From the NCBI GenBank assembly GCA_003116975.1, contig BGKB01000048.1, forward strand, positions 86,001 to 150,000: a stretch of 64,000 nucleotides of DNA, written 5' to 3'. Positions 22,075-34,172 of this stretch are shown piece by piece. The DNA comes from Aurantiochytrium sp. KH105. Its lineage: Eukaryota; Sar; Bigyra; Thraustochytrida; Thraustochytriidae. The notes beneath the pieces were generated by a model. That model was not told the DNA's origin, made no database searches, and saw only the letters and a list, made by a program, of their open reading frames with translations. Each line of letters opens with the position of its first letter. Position 1 is the first letter of the stretch. The translations under genes were made by a program, and so were the position numbers.

Positions 22075-23790
22075 TTATACGAAGGCCTCTGAGGCCTCGC
22101 TGTCACTTTGCATGCTGAGATGCGTGCTGGCGATGAGCTGTTGCATAATCATGGCGCGAGTGCTGAGGCGACGCGAATGGTCCTTGTGGCGGCGAACCTG
22201 GCCGCGCCAATGCAGCTTGGACAGCAGAGGAGGCCGCGCAAGGCTAGCCAAGGGCCTCGAAGGAGTATGCTTGACAGGTGAGGCCACCTTTTCGGAAGTG
22301 GGACCGCACGAAGGTACATTAGTCTTGAGAGAAGCCAAGACCGAGGCTGCGAGCGAGGACTCTTGTGCCGAAGCCCACGCGTCAGTGCTTGTAGACATGG
22401 AACTCGTTTCAGAGTTGGGAGAGTGATCGCCTTGGGAATCCTCTGCGATTTTCAAGTCGCCGTGATGCGGCGACGACCGAACGGTGGCAAGAGGGAATCT
22501 TTCGAGGGCTGCGCGTAATCCAGAGGCGGAAAGGGCGCGGCAGCGCTCGAGACCGAGGTACGAGAGCGGGCGAGCGCGCTGCGGGCCCAAGGACAAAAAG
22601 CAAATGTCGGCGATGTTTGTTCCGGCGACCTCGAGGTGCTCAAGTGTCTTGCAGAGCTGAAGTACAAGGGCGATGCCCACGGAGCCGACACCTGAGCAGT
22701 CGCAAGCTTCGAGGCGACGGAGGCGCGGGCAATTCTTGGCAAGAGCCGCAAATGCTCTGTCCGAGATCGATTTGATGCCCGAGAGCGTGAGGATCTCGAG
22801 CTCCGGGCAGGCGAGCGCGATCGAGCGCAGGGCGTTATCATCGAGGGCAGTGCAGCCCTCGAGGTTGAGTTCGCGCAGGCCGAGACGCATGGATGTTTTC
22901 TGGAGATCAGCGACGGCGTCAGAGCTTACATCCTGGCAGTGGCGGATAACGAGTTTCTCGAGGTTGCATTGCTGCACAAGGACCCGAATGCACGAGGGGT
23001 CAAGGTTGGGGCAGTGAGAAACGTGGAGACTGCGCAGGTCTGGGCACTTTTCCGCAAGGCGGGCAAGCGTGGGTGCGTCGAGGTGTGTGCAATGCTCGAG
23101 GTGGACGGATTCCAGTTTGCGCGAGAGGCCAAAGAACATTTTAAGTCCGTGTGCGGACACCTTGGTGCAGCGGAGAGCGGTAAAGCTGCGAAGTTGGGGG
23201 CACTTGCTGGCGATACGGCAAAGGTCGGCATCGGAGACCTCGGTGTCTTGATCAATTACAATGTGGTCGAGTGTCTTGGCCCAGCGTTCGATTTGTTTGC
23301 TGTTGTTCTTGTTGTTATTTTTCTCCGAGACGTTTGGTGTCTTTGCGCGGAGCAGAGAGCGCTTGACAAGGAACTGGGTGCAGGCTTCCTTGTCTGCGCG
23401 GTCTGCGGCGCGAAGGGAGAGGATCTGGGCATCGCCAATATAGTCCCCAAGGATGGTGCTGAGTACGGAGGACGGGAGGCGGCCGGAGATGCTCTGAGGC
23501 CTGTCTTGGTCGCGCGCGCGCTCTGCGCCAGCGGACTCGAGTCTCTGCCTCTTGCGATGGGGGGCGGGTGCGGCCGCCGTTCTGTCGGCGGCCCTTTTCG
23601 CGCCGGTCTCCATGGCGTTTTCTTGTCCTCCGCGCTGGCGCTGCGCCCCGGGCTCTTTGGGCCCGTTCGAGCTCCTCTGTTGGCGTCTCCTTCTCAGTCG
23701 CTGCTGCTGCTGCTGCTGCTGCTCCTCCTCGCGAATCTTGTCGGAGCGCATCTTCGCCTTGACCTTCATCTTGATGAGGACTTGGGTCAT
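22075..23790 (-). CDS. F-box/leucine-rich repeat protein
   Basis: This encodes 571 residues from the first in-frame ATG at 23790. A basic, Q-rich N-terminus (seven Gln from a CTG/CAG run) with likely nuclear-localisation clusters precedes an F-box-like helix (SGRLPSSVLSTILGDYI, about 100-116). About ten cysteine-type leucine-rich repeats follow (about 170-440), with the pattern CPxLRSL..HC. This resembles FBXL and AMN1 proteins, which select substrates for SCF ubiquitin ligases. The C-terminal 130 residues are Ser-rich and probably disordered. The substrate is unknown. The F-box match is modest, so a plain LRR protein remains possible. Confidence 0.85.
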   Translation of the reverse strand: MTQVLIKMKVKAKMRSDKIREEEQQQQQQQRLRRRRQQRSSNGPKEPGAQRQRGGQENAMETGAKRAADRTAAAPAPHRKRQRLESAGAERARDQDRPQSISGRLPSSVLSTILGDYIGDAQILSLRAADRADKEACTQFLVKRSLLRAKTPNVSEKNNNKNNSKQIERWAKTLDHIVIDQDTEVSDADLCRIASKCPQLRSFTALRCTKVSAHGLKMFFGLSRKLESVHLEHCTHLDAPTLARLAEKCPDLRSLHVSHCPNLDPSCIRVLVQQCNLEKLVIRHCQDVSSDAVADLQKTSMRLGLRELNLEGCTALDDNALRSIALACPELEILTLSGIKSISDRAFAALAKNCPRLRRLEACDCSGVGSVGIALVLQLCKTLEHLEVAGTNIADICFLSLGPQRARPLSYLGLERCRALSASGLRAALERFPLATVRSSPHHGDLKIAEDSQGDHSPNSETSSMSTSTDAWASAQESSLAASVLASLKTNVPSCGPTSEKVASPVKHTPSRPLASLARPPLLSKLHWRGQVRRHKDHSRRLSTRAMIMQQLIASTHLSMQSDSEASEAFV

Positions 23791-24691
23791 TGGACAAACT
23801 GTTTGTAGTCTGCTTGCTTTGCTTGCTTTCTTGCTTGCAGTTGGTCGCTGGCTGGGACGGATCGTCGCGAGCGGATCGAATCTGATCCGAGTCTGCCGGT
23901 CGCCCGGCCTCCTTCCCCCCTCTCTCTGCGAGGCGAGCTGCTCACGTCTGCGCCCGCCTTCCTGCTGCGCCGGGGGACGGAGCCGCCCTGCCTGCCTGCC
24001 TGCTTGCCGCACCGTTCCTCACGGGTCCACGCCTCGCTCGCTCTCGCGCTTTGGAGCTCTGCTCTGCTCTGCTCTGCTCCGCTCCGCTCGGCGTCTCGCT
24101 CGCTCGCCCGCTCGCTCGATCGGCCTGCGAGCCTGCGCGCGGACGGACGCCGCGTAGTACGTACGCGCGCCGCTGCTCCGCTCGCTCTGCCGCGCTGCGC
24201 TGCGCGCGCCCGCGAGCGTCGCCTCGGCCTCCTCCTGCTGCCGCGTAGTCGTCGCTGTCACTCGCTTCTTTTTTTCTTTTCTTTTCTTTTCTTTTTCTTT
24301 TTCTTTATGGCCTTCTTTTTTGGCTTTGAACCTCCGCCTCCACCGGGCGGGGGCTCCGCTTCCTCGCGCGCGGCGTTGACGTTGACGTTGACGGCGACCC
24401 GACCCGCGAGGCCAGGCGAGGCGACGCGGGAAAGCGGGATGGAGGGCGGCTTGGGCTCCTTCGACGGGCCGATCGATCGATCGATCGATCCGGTCTGGTC
24501 TCCCAGGCAGAGAGAGAAAGAAGGTTTAACTGCTCGGCGAAGCGGAGCCAAGCGACCTCCTCCTCTACTTGGCTGCGGCCCCGCCGGCTTCCCGCTCCGC
24601 TACACTTGCGCGCACTCCCGCCGCTCGCGCTCACCGGGATCAACCCGCCGCGCGCGCGCTCGCTCGCTCGCTCGTTCACCCGCGCCAAGTC

Positions 24692-24729
24692 CAGGTCGAG
24701 GTCGAGGTCGAGGTCGAGGTCGAGGTCGC
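24692..24729. repeat. (AGGTCG)n hexanucleotide repeat
   Basis: About six tandem AGGTCG units lie in the gene-poor stretch. The repeat is read directly. Confidence 0.85.
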
Positions 24730-24801
24730 GTCGTGGGGAAGACAGACGCCTTGCGCGCAGTTGCTGGTCTCGCTCTCTGCTTTCGCTGCCTGCCGCGGGT
24801 T

Positions 24802-24873
24802 TGAATTCAAATCTGAGTTCGAATTGAATTTGAATTTGAATTTGAATTTGAATTCGAATTCGAATTCGAATTC
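24802..24873. repeat. (GAATTT/GAATTC)n hexanucleotide repeat
   Basis: A 72-bp run of GAATTT units passes into GAATTC units and forms an AT-rich, largely self-complementary island inside very GC-rich DNA. It is followed closely by an AAATC pentamer run (24908-24936). Confidence 0.85.
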
Positions 24874-27839
24874 TAAACCCTCGTGCCGCGCCGCGGGTCT
24901 TCAAATCCAATAAATCAAATCAAATCAAATCAAATCCGCCGCCTCGCTGGTTTCGGCCGCAAAGCAGCAGCCAGGTGAGGCGCGCGCGGCGGCACGGCGG
25001 GAGGGTGGGCCCAGAATTTCGCGCGCGTCCTTCCTCCTAGCGCGCCCGGGAGGCTCCGGAGCGCGTCGCGCTAGGGCGCGGCGGAGGAAGCGCCTCCTTT
25101 TCCCCCCCCTTTTCTTTCCTGGATTCCTCCCTCCTTTCCTTCCTTGATGCCACGCCCGCCGGTCTTTCTTTCCTTGCGCCTCTCTCTCCTCGTCCCTCGC
25201 ACCGCCGCCGCTGCTGCCGCTCTCGGGCGGCCACGTCACGTCGCCCCTTCTCCCCCTCCGCGCGGTGGTCGGTGCCAGACGAACGAGCGATTGATCGATT
25301 GACCGACCACCGGCCGCGGACTCGATGATGCCAACGACGAGAAACTGATCGATCGTCCAGGTCCAATCGACGGTACGGCCGGCTTGGCTACGTGGGTTGC
25401 GCGGGGCGTGCAGCGAGCGCGCCCGTCACAGCAGCTGGCAGCAGTGGTGGGTGGCAGACCGGCGATGGCGTGCGAGACACCTGACCGTCGCTCGGGCGAA
25501 CGGATGTACTTTTATTTCGTTTTGTTTTCTTTCGCACGCGCACTACGCACGCACGCATACACACACCCTCTCACCCTCGCCCGCGGGCCCGCTGCCGCTC
25601 GCCTCGCCGCTGCCTCTGGCTCAAGACGACTCGACTCGCCTCGCCTCGCTGCTTTCTTTCCTCGCCGACGGCGCTCGCGCTCCCGTCGCCGTTTCTTGGC
25701 CGCGAACTCCTCTTCGCGCACGCGCTCCGTTTCGCTCTGCCTCGCTTCGCCAAGCACGCCACTGCACCGTGCGCGCGAGTTCCTTCGCTCCTCGGCGCCT
25801 GTGCCGCCTCGCTGGCGCTCCTGGACTGCCGCCGTTCTGCAGCTGCCTGCCTGCTCCGTCGCGGTCGCGCGCGCGTGCGTGCACAACGAGGTCCGCGGGG
25901 CCGGCCCTGCTCGCCTGCGCGTGCGTGGCGTACGCCTGCAGCGGGCCGCTCCGCGGACAGCAGGCGTCGCCGGGTTCGACGCCGTTCACCCTTGTTCGCG
26001 CACGCGGGTCCGGGCTGAGCTCACTTGGACTCCAAGGACTCGCTGTCGCTCGCTGGACTCTGGAGGCACGCCACCGGCTGCTCGCACGCTCGCTCGATCG
26101 CTCAAGCGAACGAAGTCTTCGGCCTCGCGAACGTCCGAGCGTGCTGGTTGTTGGTTGGTCTGGCAGATGAGATGACTCGCACCTGCTTTCGGGCGTCGGC
26201 CAGTGGCCAGGGCAGGAGAAGCAAGCCAAGGACCAGGTCCGCTTTGTTGGAAATTCAGGTTTTGCACGATGATTGGCGCTTTGCCGCCTGGCTGCAGCTG
26301 CAGCCCCAGCCACCTGCCGGGCTCTTCATTGTGCAAGCAACCAACAGATCAAATAGACAAGAGAAGCCAAGCAGAACAGAGGGCAGAGTGCGTGCGATGC
26401 TGGACTTTTGTTGGGAGGCGACGCAGCGTGTCGGTCGATGCGGACGATGCGAACGATGCGCCAAGGCTGAATAAAGAAAAGGATTCCGTGGGCTCCTGGC
26501 GAGAGCGAGATGATGTACTCACTCACCGCTCCTTGCCTGCTTGCCAGCCCGCACCGCAATGCATATAAAGTCTCGGGTCACCTCCAAAAGCTCTGGAATT
26601 CCCGAAAAGAAGGTAGAAACTGCAAAAAAAAAATGCTTTCCCTCTGCCTCTGCCTCTGCCTGCTACCAGCTTCCGAGAAAAAGCTGGCCACGGAGTTGCC
26701 TCGATTCCTTGCCGGAAGGAAACGAGACGAATCGATGGGAAAAGTCAGAAGCATAGTGGCCGGCCGGCCAGCGATGTCACTTCGAGCATCTGTCTGTCGG
26801 CCGGTCTGTTAGTCCTTTAGAAGCCCTTTTTTCGCCATCGCTTTTTCTATTTCTTTTCATTTTCAATCCTCGAGGCGATGCACCAAGCCAGCTGGCTGGC
26901 TGGCTGGCTGACTTTGATGGCTCGCAGTCAGACAAGGTGATGGGACAACGCCGCAATGGCGTCCTCAAGCAACGCAGCCAGTGGATCATCAAGAAAACTT
27001 GGTCGGTCGGTGGGTCGGCCGGCCGACCGGTTGGTAAGTTGCTTGGTTGGTTGGGTGGGTGGTCGGTCAAACAAGGCCCCAGACCAAGGGACGCGCGGTG
27101 GGGGCTTCCACCCTCACCTCCCTCTGCCTGTTCTGCCGCCACCGCTCTGCGGAAATTTAAAACTCTCCTCCCGCGACCAAACAAGCGAGCAAGCGAGCAA
27201 GGCTCTGGAAAAGCAAGCCACAGCCAGCAATCGCAGTGAGGCTTTCTCACGAGCAAGAGAAAGAGGGGAAATCGCCGCTTTTGCCAGGCCGATACGCCAG
27301 CGTTCGCAGCGCCGCGCAGATTCGGCTGGCCGCAGCGCGAGCTTTTCGGCGGCCACGCTCGCTTGCCATGGGCGAGGCGATGGGCCGCTGTCGCTGTCGC
27401 GTCAAGTCCACGATTCGAATCTCGGTGGTAGCACGGCGCGCCCAGTCAGCACGGGCGTCTCCCGCTACGGAGCGAGCTGTGCGCTCGCAGGACGTTTCGC
27501 CAGCTGCGGGAACGAGGGCCCCACCGCTGTGGAGACGCTACGAAACCCTCCACCCCACACCGCGCGCCACTCGCCATAGTCAGGAGACGCCCGCCACTGC
27601 GCGGAGCGCGTCGAATGGTGCAACGTTGGCGCATAGCAAGCTATAGCTAGCTGCCAGCTGCCAGTGCCCGCTGCCCTGCGCTGCAGACGACTACGACTGC
27701 CAATACCTTTTCTCTCTCTCTCTCTCTCTCTCTTTGTCAAAGGGGCGAGAGAAAGTGAGAATCTGATCCGAGCAAAGGAGCAAGCCTGGAAGTATGCACG
27801 GGTGATGGCGAGAGCGAGAGCCGGCTGCGGCTGCGGAAG

Positions 27840-27910
27840 ACAGACAAACAGACAAACCCAACAGACAGACAGACGGACAGACAGACAGACAGCCAGACAG
27901 ACAGACAAGG
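27840..27910. repeat. Degenerate (GACA)n repeat
   Basis: About 70 bp of GACA tetramers with occasional substitutions. It is read directly and no coding is supported. Confidence 0.8.
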
Positions 27911-30900
27911 CCGCGGCCGACGAGCGAATTGCGCCGAGCTCGAAAGGGCCACCCTCGCTAGGATGCATTACGACGCGGGTCATCATTCAGGCACGGCCCA
28001 TGGCGACTCTTTTTCTTCCTTGGTATATCACTTGGCAAGGAAGTAAAGTAAAGCAGCCAAGTAAAAAAAAACAAAGAAAAGCAAACAGATCAAGCAGCAT
28101 CGCTGGCTGTGTGCTACCTCCTCCTCCTTCTCCTCCTTCTTCTATACATGCTACCGCGCACGAGCAAGAATGGCTTCCGGGCGGATTTTTCCTTGTAAGA
28201 CAAGCGGCGTTGAAGCGGTTGCAAATGCTTCTTTTCTCTTTCCGCGAAGCGAGCAGCCAGCTTGATCTACCCCGTACACTTGAAGGAGACTGCTGTCAAT
28301 GTGGCACCATCCTGCCAACTAGCTCGCTCGCTCGCTCGCTCGCTGCAGGCCGCCTGATGCAGCACATCTGGCTTCGCCGGCCGGCAGCGGCGAGCGAGCC
28401 CTGCGGCGCCCGACTCCTTCGCCATCTCGGCGTGTTCACTCAAGGCGCTTATACCTCACCTTGCGTCGCAACCTGCGAACAGGCGGCCCTGCGCGAGCCT
28501 ACAGACGTGGTGTGGTGCACGCGCCGGAGCATAGCGGCGGCCAGACACTGGCAGGCAAGCTCTATCCAGCCAACCTGGACGGACCAGCGACCAAGCAACC
28601 AACCGATCGAGGGACGAAAGATTCATGCCATACCTTGGCGTGAGCTGGCTGGGTTGAGGCAAGTGTGCGTCCACTGGCCGCTGGTTGACTCCGCTTCCCC
28701 TGGCCGGACGTTCTGCGGGTGCAGCGCAGTCAGAAAGGGCGACACCAGGCACCGACCCTGCGCTCGTGCTCATCATCCGTTTCTCCGCTACTGCGCCGGA
28801 AGTATTGCTGCATGATGGCTCGCTCGTATCCGTTCTCTGCGCGCCGCGGCCATTGCGGACGGCATCACGGCTTGCAACCGACCATACTTGACCATCATCA
28901 CGATGTCGCTCGTTATCGTTTGCTCGGGCCGATTCTGAGCCCGTCAGCGTCAGCATCAGCGTCAGCGTCAGCGTCGCACGGTTGCCTACTGCGCTGCACT
29001 GCTCTTCGTCGGCTGGCCACCAGTGGCGCCGCAGAATGTGACCGCGATCTTGATGTGGGCGGCGGCCGTGCCCGCGGTTTCTTCGTTGCAAAGAGAGCGA
29101 GCAAGGAAGCGAGCGTGAAAGCGAGCACGGCAAGCGCATCAGTGCAGACGCGCATGCAGCCTCGAACGGGGACCGGGTGTGGCTGCAACCGCGGCCACTT
29201 TCTTTTCGCCGCGCGTCGCTTGGACAGCGGCCGCAGGGCGTCGGCAGCGGGCCAGATTTTTGGCTTCTCGAGGCCCCGATCACGCGGAGAGGAAGAGGCC
29301 TAGAGTGACTCCGATTCACGCACGCAGACGCATGCACGCACGCACGGACGCACGCACGCACGCACGCCAGGGAGTACTTTCCCTCGACAAAAAGAAAGCA
29401 AGCGAAGCAAGCATGACCAGGGAATCTTGCTCCATGGATAAGGGCGGCAGCCAGCCAGCCAGCCAGCAAGCCAGCCAGCCACGATGGCCAGCCAGGTGGC
29501 ATTGTTGGGTGGCGTGCCAATTGTTGGGTGGCGAGAGTGGGTGGGGTGGCTGGGTGGGTGGGTGGGTGCCTGTTTGGGTCAGGGTCAGCCTGCAGAAAAG
29601 GGCTCGGTCCAGTCACCGCAATTCGTGTCGCTCGCAATCGCGCCTCTGCCGCGCTGCGCCGCGCCGCGCACATGACAGCGAGGCGAACGCGAAGGCAAAT
29701 ACCAGACAAGCTTCCTCGCCCGTTTGTCCGTCCGTCCGTCCGCCCACCCGGCTCCGCTCCGCTCCGCTCCGCTCCGCCTTGACCGACCCACTCTGCAGAA
29801 AAGTCAAGTTTCCTCACTTGCCCGAAAAAAAAAAAACGGAAAAGCAAGGCAAAATCGGCCACAGATCTCTTGCCTATCCGAGAGATTTGGTACGCGAGGG
29901 ACGCGACCTGGCAGCCAGCCAGCCGCCACCGGCCAGCCAGCCGACCAGCCAGCCCAACAGGACGCGCGCAGACTGTCCGAGGAAGAAGGAGGAGACGAAA
30001 CAGCGGGGACAAACAAACGGACACGTGCCAGGCCCTACCGCACTTGCGACGCCGCCTTTGGTTGACATTTCTCGCTTTTACACAGCCAATTAGAGGTCCT
30101 TTCTCTCTCTCTCTCTCCAAGCAATGACTTTTGCCGATTCCAAGTTTGGGTTTGAGGCAAGTCGCTTTGGCACGATCCGAACTGCAAGACGTCAAAATCT
30201 TCTTGATTGTCGATCGTTTCGATGCGATGCAATTCCAGTGCCAGCTGTGGCTAGAGGCCACGCCAGGCTTCGCGATCTTTAGCCCGTGCAACCTTTATGA
30301 AAGGCGGCGGGTCCAGTCGCCAGCAACAGAGGAAGGCTGCAACTGCTGCGTGTGTTCTTCGGCCACTCGTTCAATATCAAGACCAACGGCGAGTCGGCCT
30401 CGGATCTTGTCCAGCGGCCAGAGCAGTCATGAAGCCACGCTGCGATGCGATGCCGTGCGGCATGCGACGCCATGGTAACACGCAACAATACTTCTGCGAC
30501 GCGATAATAAATTTGATCAGGAAATTCTTTTCTTGTCCCTCCTACAGTTGCAAAGAGCGACGGCCGCGCAATCAGGCTTTTTGCGACGCCAGCCAGAGTG
30601 AAAAGCAAAAAGTGCAAGCCAGCTCCGATAGTCCAGCCTTTTGCAGCCTACGCCTGGATGTGGTACTTCGTTAGCGCGCAACCTGCAAGCTCTTGCCTGC
30701 CTCTGGTAGCACACCAGGGCGTTGATAATGCTACTTTTGAGCAACTTGCTTGAGTTGCATGGCTTTTTTGGAATGAGACTTGCCTAGTGGCCAAGTCTTT
30801 TTTCACTTCTCAGAGTTGTCATCACCAAAGTAGCCTGGCCTGGCTCGACGAGGCAACGTCGCTGTCGCTGGCACCGAAAGTGAACAATGTGCTGGCGTCG

Positions 30901-32056
30901 TGGGCAGGGCTCGAGCACGCACCAAATCAGCACGGGGCCAGCCAATCCAACCCTGGCGGGATGGTGACGAGCACCTGCTAGACGACTGGCTGGCAACTCT
31001 GGCGGCTCTAGGCGACTCCAGCCACCAGGGCCATTCGAGCCGCCCAGACTTTGGAATGAAACCCACACCTGAGGTCCGGGCCTCGCCAGACCCCACTGTG
31101 GGTTCGGGAATACCGGTTTTAGTGGAGCCTACAGCATGGCTACAAAACCGACGCTCTCCCACACCGCCTCATCGTAAATTTATGGCGGCTTCCTGAAATG
31201 GCCTCGTACCACAGCTACCGAGCATGAAAATGTGGTCCGCGGCGAGGCCGAGGCGACCTCCTCCTGGGTGCGGGCCGCGGGGCGCTGTCGACTCCGCTTC
31301 TCCGGGGGGCTTCCATTGCCGAGTCTCGGAAGTGGTCTCCTGCACCGCGCTGCCGCACCGCTGAGCTCCGCATGCTCAACGCGCGAGAGCGAGAACGACA
31401 GCGCACAACGAGCGGATGCATGAACGCAGACCAGCCAAGTGGAAGCGCGAGCATAGCCTCGCGCTAGAGCGTTCGCCCGTCACTGCCGCAAGCGCCAATC
31501 GTCGCCATCCGTTCGTCCTTTCATTCGCACTTCACCGCGGCCTTCCACGCCGGCGCGGGTGCAGAAGTAATCGCGTCGCGACTCGCTCCACCCCCAATTC
31601 CGATTCATCCACCTACCTTTCATTTCTCCCGTTTACATGATTTTTGACGTCCGTCCTCTGCAGCCAACAACTAGCCAGACTCCCCTGACCAGAGCTAATC
31701 CCCGACTGCGACCAGCACTCTTCGGCATTCTGCACCAAACCTCGCCATCAGCGAAAAGGTTCGGTGCGAGCCCAAAGTCGGGCTTTGCCTGCCTCATCTC
31801 CGCACTGCTCTAGCTCAAACACTTTACCGTCAGGCCTGGGTGAATGAGGAAGAAGCCTGGCGTGGTGCTGGGCGGCACGCTGACGTGCTTCCAGTGGCTG
31901 TGGCGTGCAAACCCTGTCTCCCTCTCTCTTTTTTCCCGTGACCGGCCATAGCTGCCGCTGCAGTTTCAACATTCTTTGACAGCTTCCTTCCTGGACAAAG
32001 TAGAAGTGCTGGCGACCACTGCCGCGGCCCGGACCCATCAGCCTGGCGAATTATTG

Positions 32057-32065
32057 TTATTCTTT

Positions 32066-32148
<83 letters not shown>

Positions 32149-32149
32149 G

Positions 32150-32209
<60 letters not shown>

Positions 32210-32210
32210 T
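32057..32210. repeat. (TTTC)n microsatellite, about 150 bp
   Basis: Nearly perfect TTTC tetramers with a single C-to-G change near 32149. This is the longest perfect simple repeat in the window. It lies about 160 bp from the 3' end of the helicase gene. Confidence 0.95.
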
Positions 32211-32372
32211 TACAATGCTGCTACATATACGGTACTCCGTTGTGTGCGCGGGTGTGCGTGAGCGCACGTGAGCTATTTTCTCCTTTGCAATTGTCCAAGG
32301 TTGAGCAGAGGAATTTGTTTTCACACGCCGTACGCGCATGCACAACGGAACGTGTCCAATTTTCCCTGTAAG

Positions 32373-34172
32373 CTATCGTCGACGCTGCTTGCGACGCGCT
32401 CGAATCTCCTCATCGACGCCCGAGTCCGCGATTTGCAATCGAGCCTGCTTAGCAGCATTCGTGACGCGCGTCAAAAGGACCAGAACATCCTTTTCCTCGT
32501 CCACGTCCGGGAGCTCTCGCATTTTTACACCCGTGCGCTCCTCGACCGCCAGCACCAACTTTACTTCATACTGCGTGACTAGCGTCACCGAGAGACCCGC
32601 GCGGCCGGCACGGGCTGTGCGACCCACACGGTGAATGTAGTCCTCCGCCGTACGCGGCACATCATAGTTGATTACAAGGTCCACCTGCGGAATGTCCAAG
32701 CCACGCGAAGCAACGTCTGTGGCCACCAGCACAGTGCTCACTCGCTGTCGAAACTTGTTGAGGGCGCCCATGCGCTGATTCTGAGAGAGACCCGAATGCA
32801 AAATCGAGCAAGACAGCCCCAGCTCCTCCAGCGTTTGCCCCACGGACTGACATGACTGGCACGACGATACAAAGATGATCAGCAACTTGGCCCGGGAACG
32901 CTCAAACCCTGGCTCCGAACGAGACGTTACGAGATCCAGGCTCGCGATTGCAGCCTTGTCCTCTTCCGAGATCGCCCCCTCCACATCCCCGCCTTCGTGC
33001 CGACGTTTCCTACTGCTTGCACCCCCCGGCCGAGATCGGCCCTTGATACGCTTTCGCGCTAGCTCTGCGCTCGGTCGCAGCGGGCCTTCGAGCTGCACCG
33101 GCCCAAGGCGCCGCACGAGGTATGCCAAATATGCCAATTTGATCTGCTGCGGAACAAGCAAGTATCGTTCGTCGAGGCCTTCGGGTGTCATTTCCGGCCG
33201 GCCCATGGCAAATTCAAAGAGCCCGCGCTTGCCCTTTGTGGCCCGTTTCGCTTGCTTGAGCTCCTCGGTAATTGTGGCAGAGTATAGCAAGGTTTGTCGC
33301 TCCTCGGGCAACGCACGAAATAATGATGCTAAATCGCGGGCAAAGCCTGGGTCGATCAAGCGATCCGCCTCATCCAAGACGAGAAAGGCCACATGGTTTA
33401 GCTTTGGCGGATCCGCTCCGCGCAAATGCGAGCCCAGTCGCCCCGGAGTCGCCACGATGATATGCGGACGTCGGGCAAGCTTCGTCGCCTCCTCGACCTG
33501 GCTCGTGCCACCGACGACCACGGCACACCGCAGACGAATTGCAGCCCCCAGCGCATTGAATTGGTCGCCAATCTGAAACGCGAGCTCTCGGGTTGGAGTC
33601 ACCACCACCGCAAACACGCCATACATGTCTCGCGCCAGCCGGTCCAAAATAGGCAGCGCAAATGCTGCCGTCTTACCACTGCCCGTGGGGGCGCTGCCGA
33701 TGATGTTCTTGCCAGCCAGCGTCGCGGGAATGCAAGCTCTCTGCACAGCTGTAGGAACGAGCATGCCAAGGCTTTGGCAAGCGTCACATGTCCACTTGCT
33801 CAGACCCAGCTTCTCAAAGCTCCACGCTTCAATCCCGTCCTCACCTTCCTTTTCGAGGTCTTCCAGTCGGACCACGGTCGATTCGGCCTCGCCGTCGCTC
33901 TCGCTTTCTGCTTGTTTTGCATGGGATCGCGTTTCCTTTTGGCCCTTCGTTTTGCTGCCATCGTTCTTCTTCTTCTTCTTCTTCTTCTTCTTGCTGAAGA
34001 GCGACACCGAGGCTGACATCACCTCCTCGGCCTCGTCCTCGCTATCCGAAGAAGATGACGACGACGAGGAGGCCAACGAAGACGTCTCGTCCTTGACCTT
34101 GGCAGCGTCGCCTTCCCCTTGGTCCTGCTGCGTGGCCAGACGCTCCGCGTTCTTCGTCTTGGTCTTGGCCAT
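32373..34172 (-). CDS. DBP8: DEAD-box RNA helicase, Dbp8/DDX49 type
   Basis: This encodes 599 residues from the first in-frame ATG at 34172. It is an ATP-dependent RNA helicase, probably nucleolar and acting in 18S rRNA maturation as Dbp8/DDX49 do. The N-terminus (1-115) is charged and low-complexity, with a Ser run and nine Lys (61-69). Motifs in order: FEKLGL (119-124) of the Q-motif region, APTGSGKT (161-168), PTRELA (193-198), TPGR (242-245), DEAD (267-270), SAT (298-300), ATDVASRGLD (484-493) and HRVGRTARAGR (514-524). A basic insertion (about 363-427) between the two RecA lobes is longer than usual. It is divergent from the DIX-ELMO gene with 474 bp between start codons. The orthology to Dbp8 is judged by eye. 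Confidence 0.92.
   Translation of the reverse strand: MAKTKTKNAERLATQQDQGEGDAAKVKDETSSLASSSSSSSSDSEDEAEEVMSASVSLFSKKKKKKKKKNDGSKTKGQKETRSHAKQAESESDGEAESTVVRLEDLEKEGEDGIEAWSFEKLGLSKWTCDACQSLGMLVPTAVQRACIPATLAGKNIIGSAPTGSGKTAAFALPILDRLARDMYGVFAVVVTPTRELAFQIGDQFNALGAAIRLRCAVVVGGTSQVEEATKLARRPHIIVATPGRLGSHLRGADPPKLNHVAFLVLDEADRLIDPGFARDLASLFRALPEERQTLLYSATITEELKQAKRATKGKRGLFEFAMGRPEMTPEGLDERYLLVPQQIKLAYLAYLVRRLGPVQLEGPLRPSAELARKRIKGRSRPGGASSRKRRHEGGDVEGAISEEDKAAIASLDLVTSRSEPGFERSRAKLLIIFVSSCQSCQSVGQTLEELGLSCSILHSGLSQNQRMGALNKFRQRVSTVLVATDVASRGLDIPQVDLVINYDVPRTAEDYIHRVGRTARAGRAGLSVTLVTQYEVKLVLAVEERTGVKMRELPDVDEEKDVLVLLTRVTNAAKQARLQIADSGVDEEIRARRKQRRR

Larger units (their letters stand above)
23791..32372. 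other. 8.6-kb gene-poor, repeat-rich stretch
   Basis: I can support no gene here. Long frames exist on both strands (the longest is 28456-30291, minus), but their translations are repeats of A, R, S, G, P and W or of short simple motifs, and they overlap one another. The stretch is built of GC-rich DNA packed with microsatellites: TTTTC runs near 24265-24305, AGGTCG at 24692-24729, GAATTT/GAATTC at 24802-24873, AAATC at 24908-24936, TC at 27712-27733, GACA at 27840-27910, GCTC at 28321-28344, GCCA near 29450-29480 and TTTC at 32057-32210. A spliced or non-coding RNA gene could be hidden here. The first bases beyond 23790 should hold the F-box gene's leader. Confidence 0.5.

Noticed and set aside
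28456-30291. 611-codon minus-strand frame in the gene-poor stretch
   Set aside because: The translation contains reading-frame copies of microsatellites (CVRAC, WLAGLLAGWLA) and no coherent domain; opposing frames of similar length overlap it.
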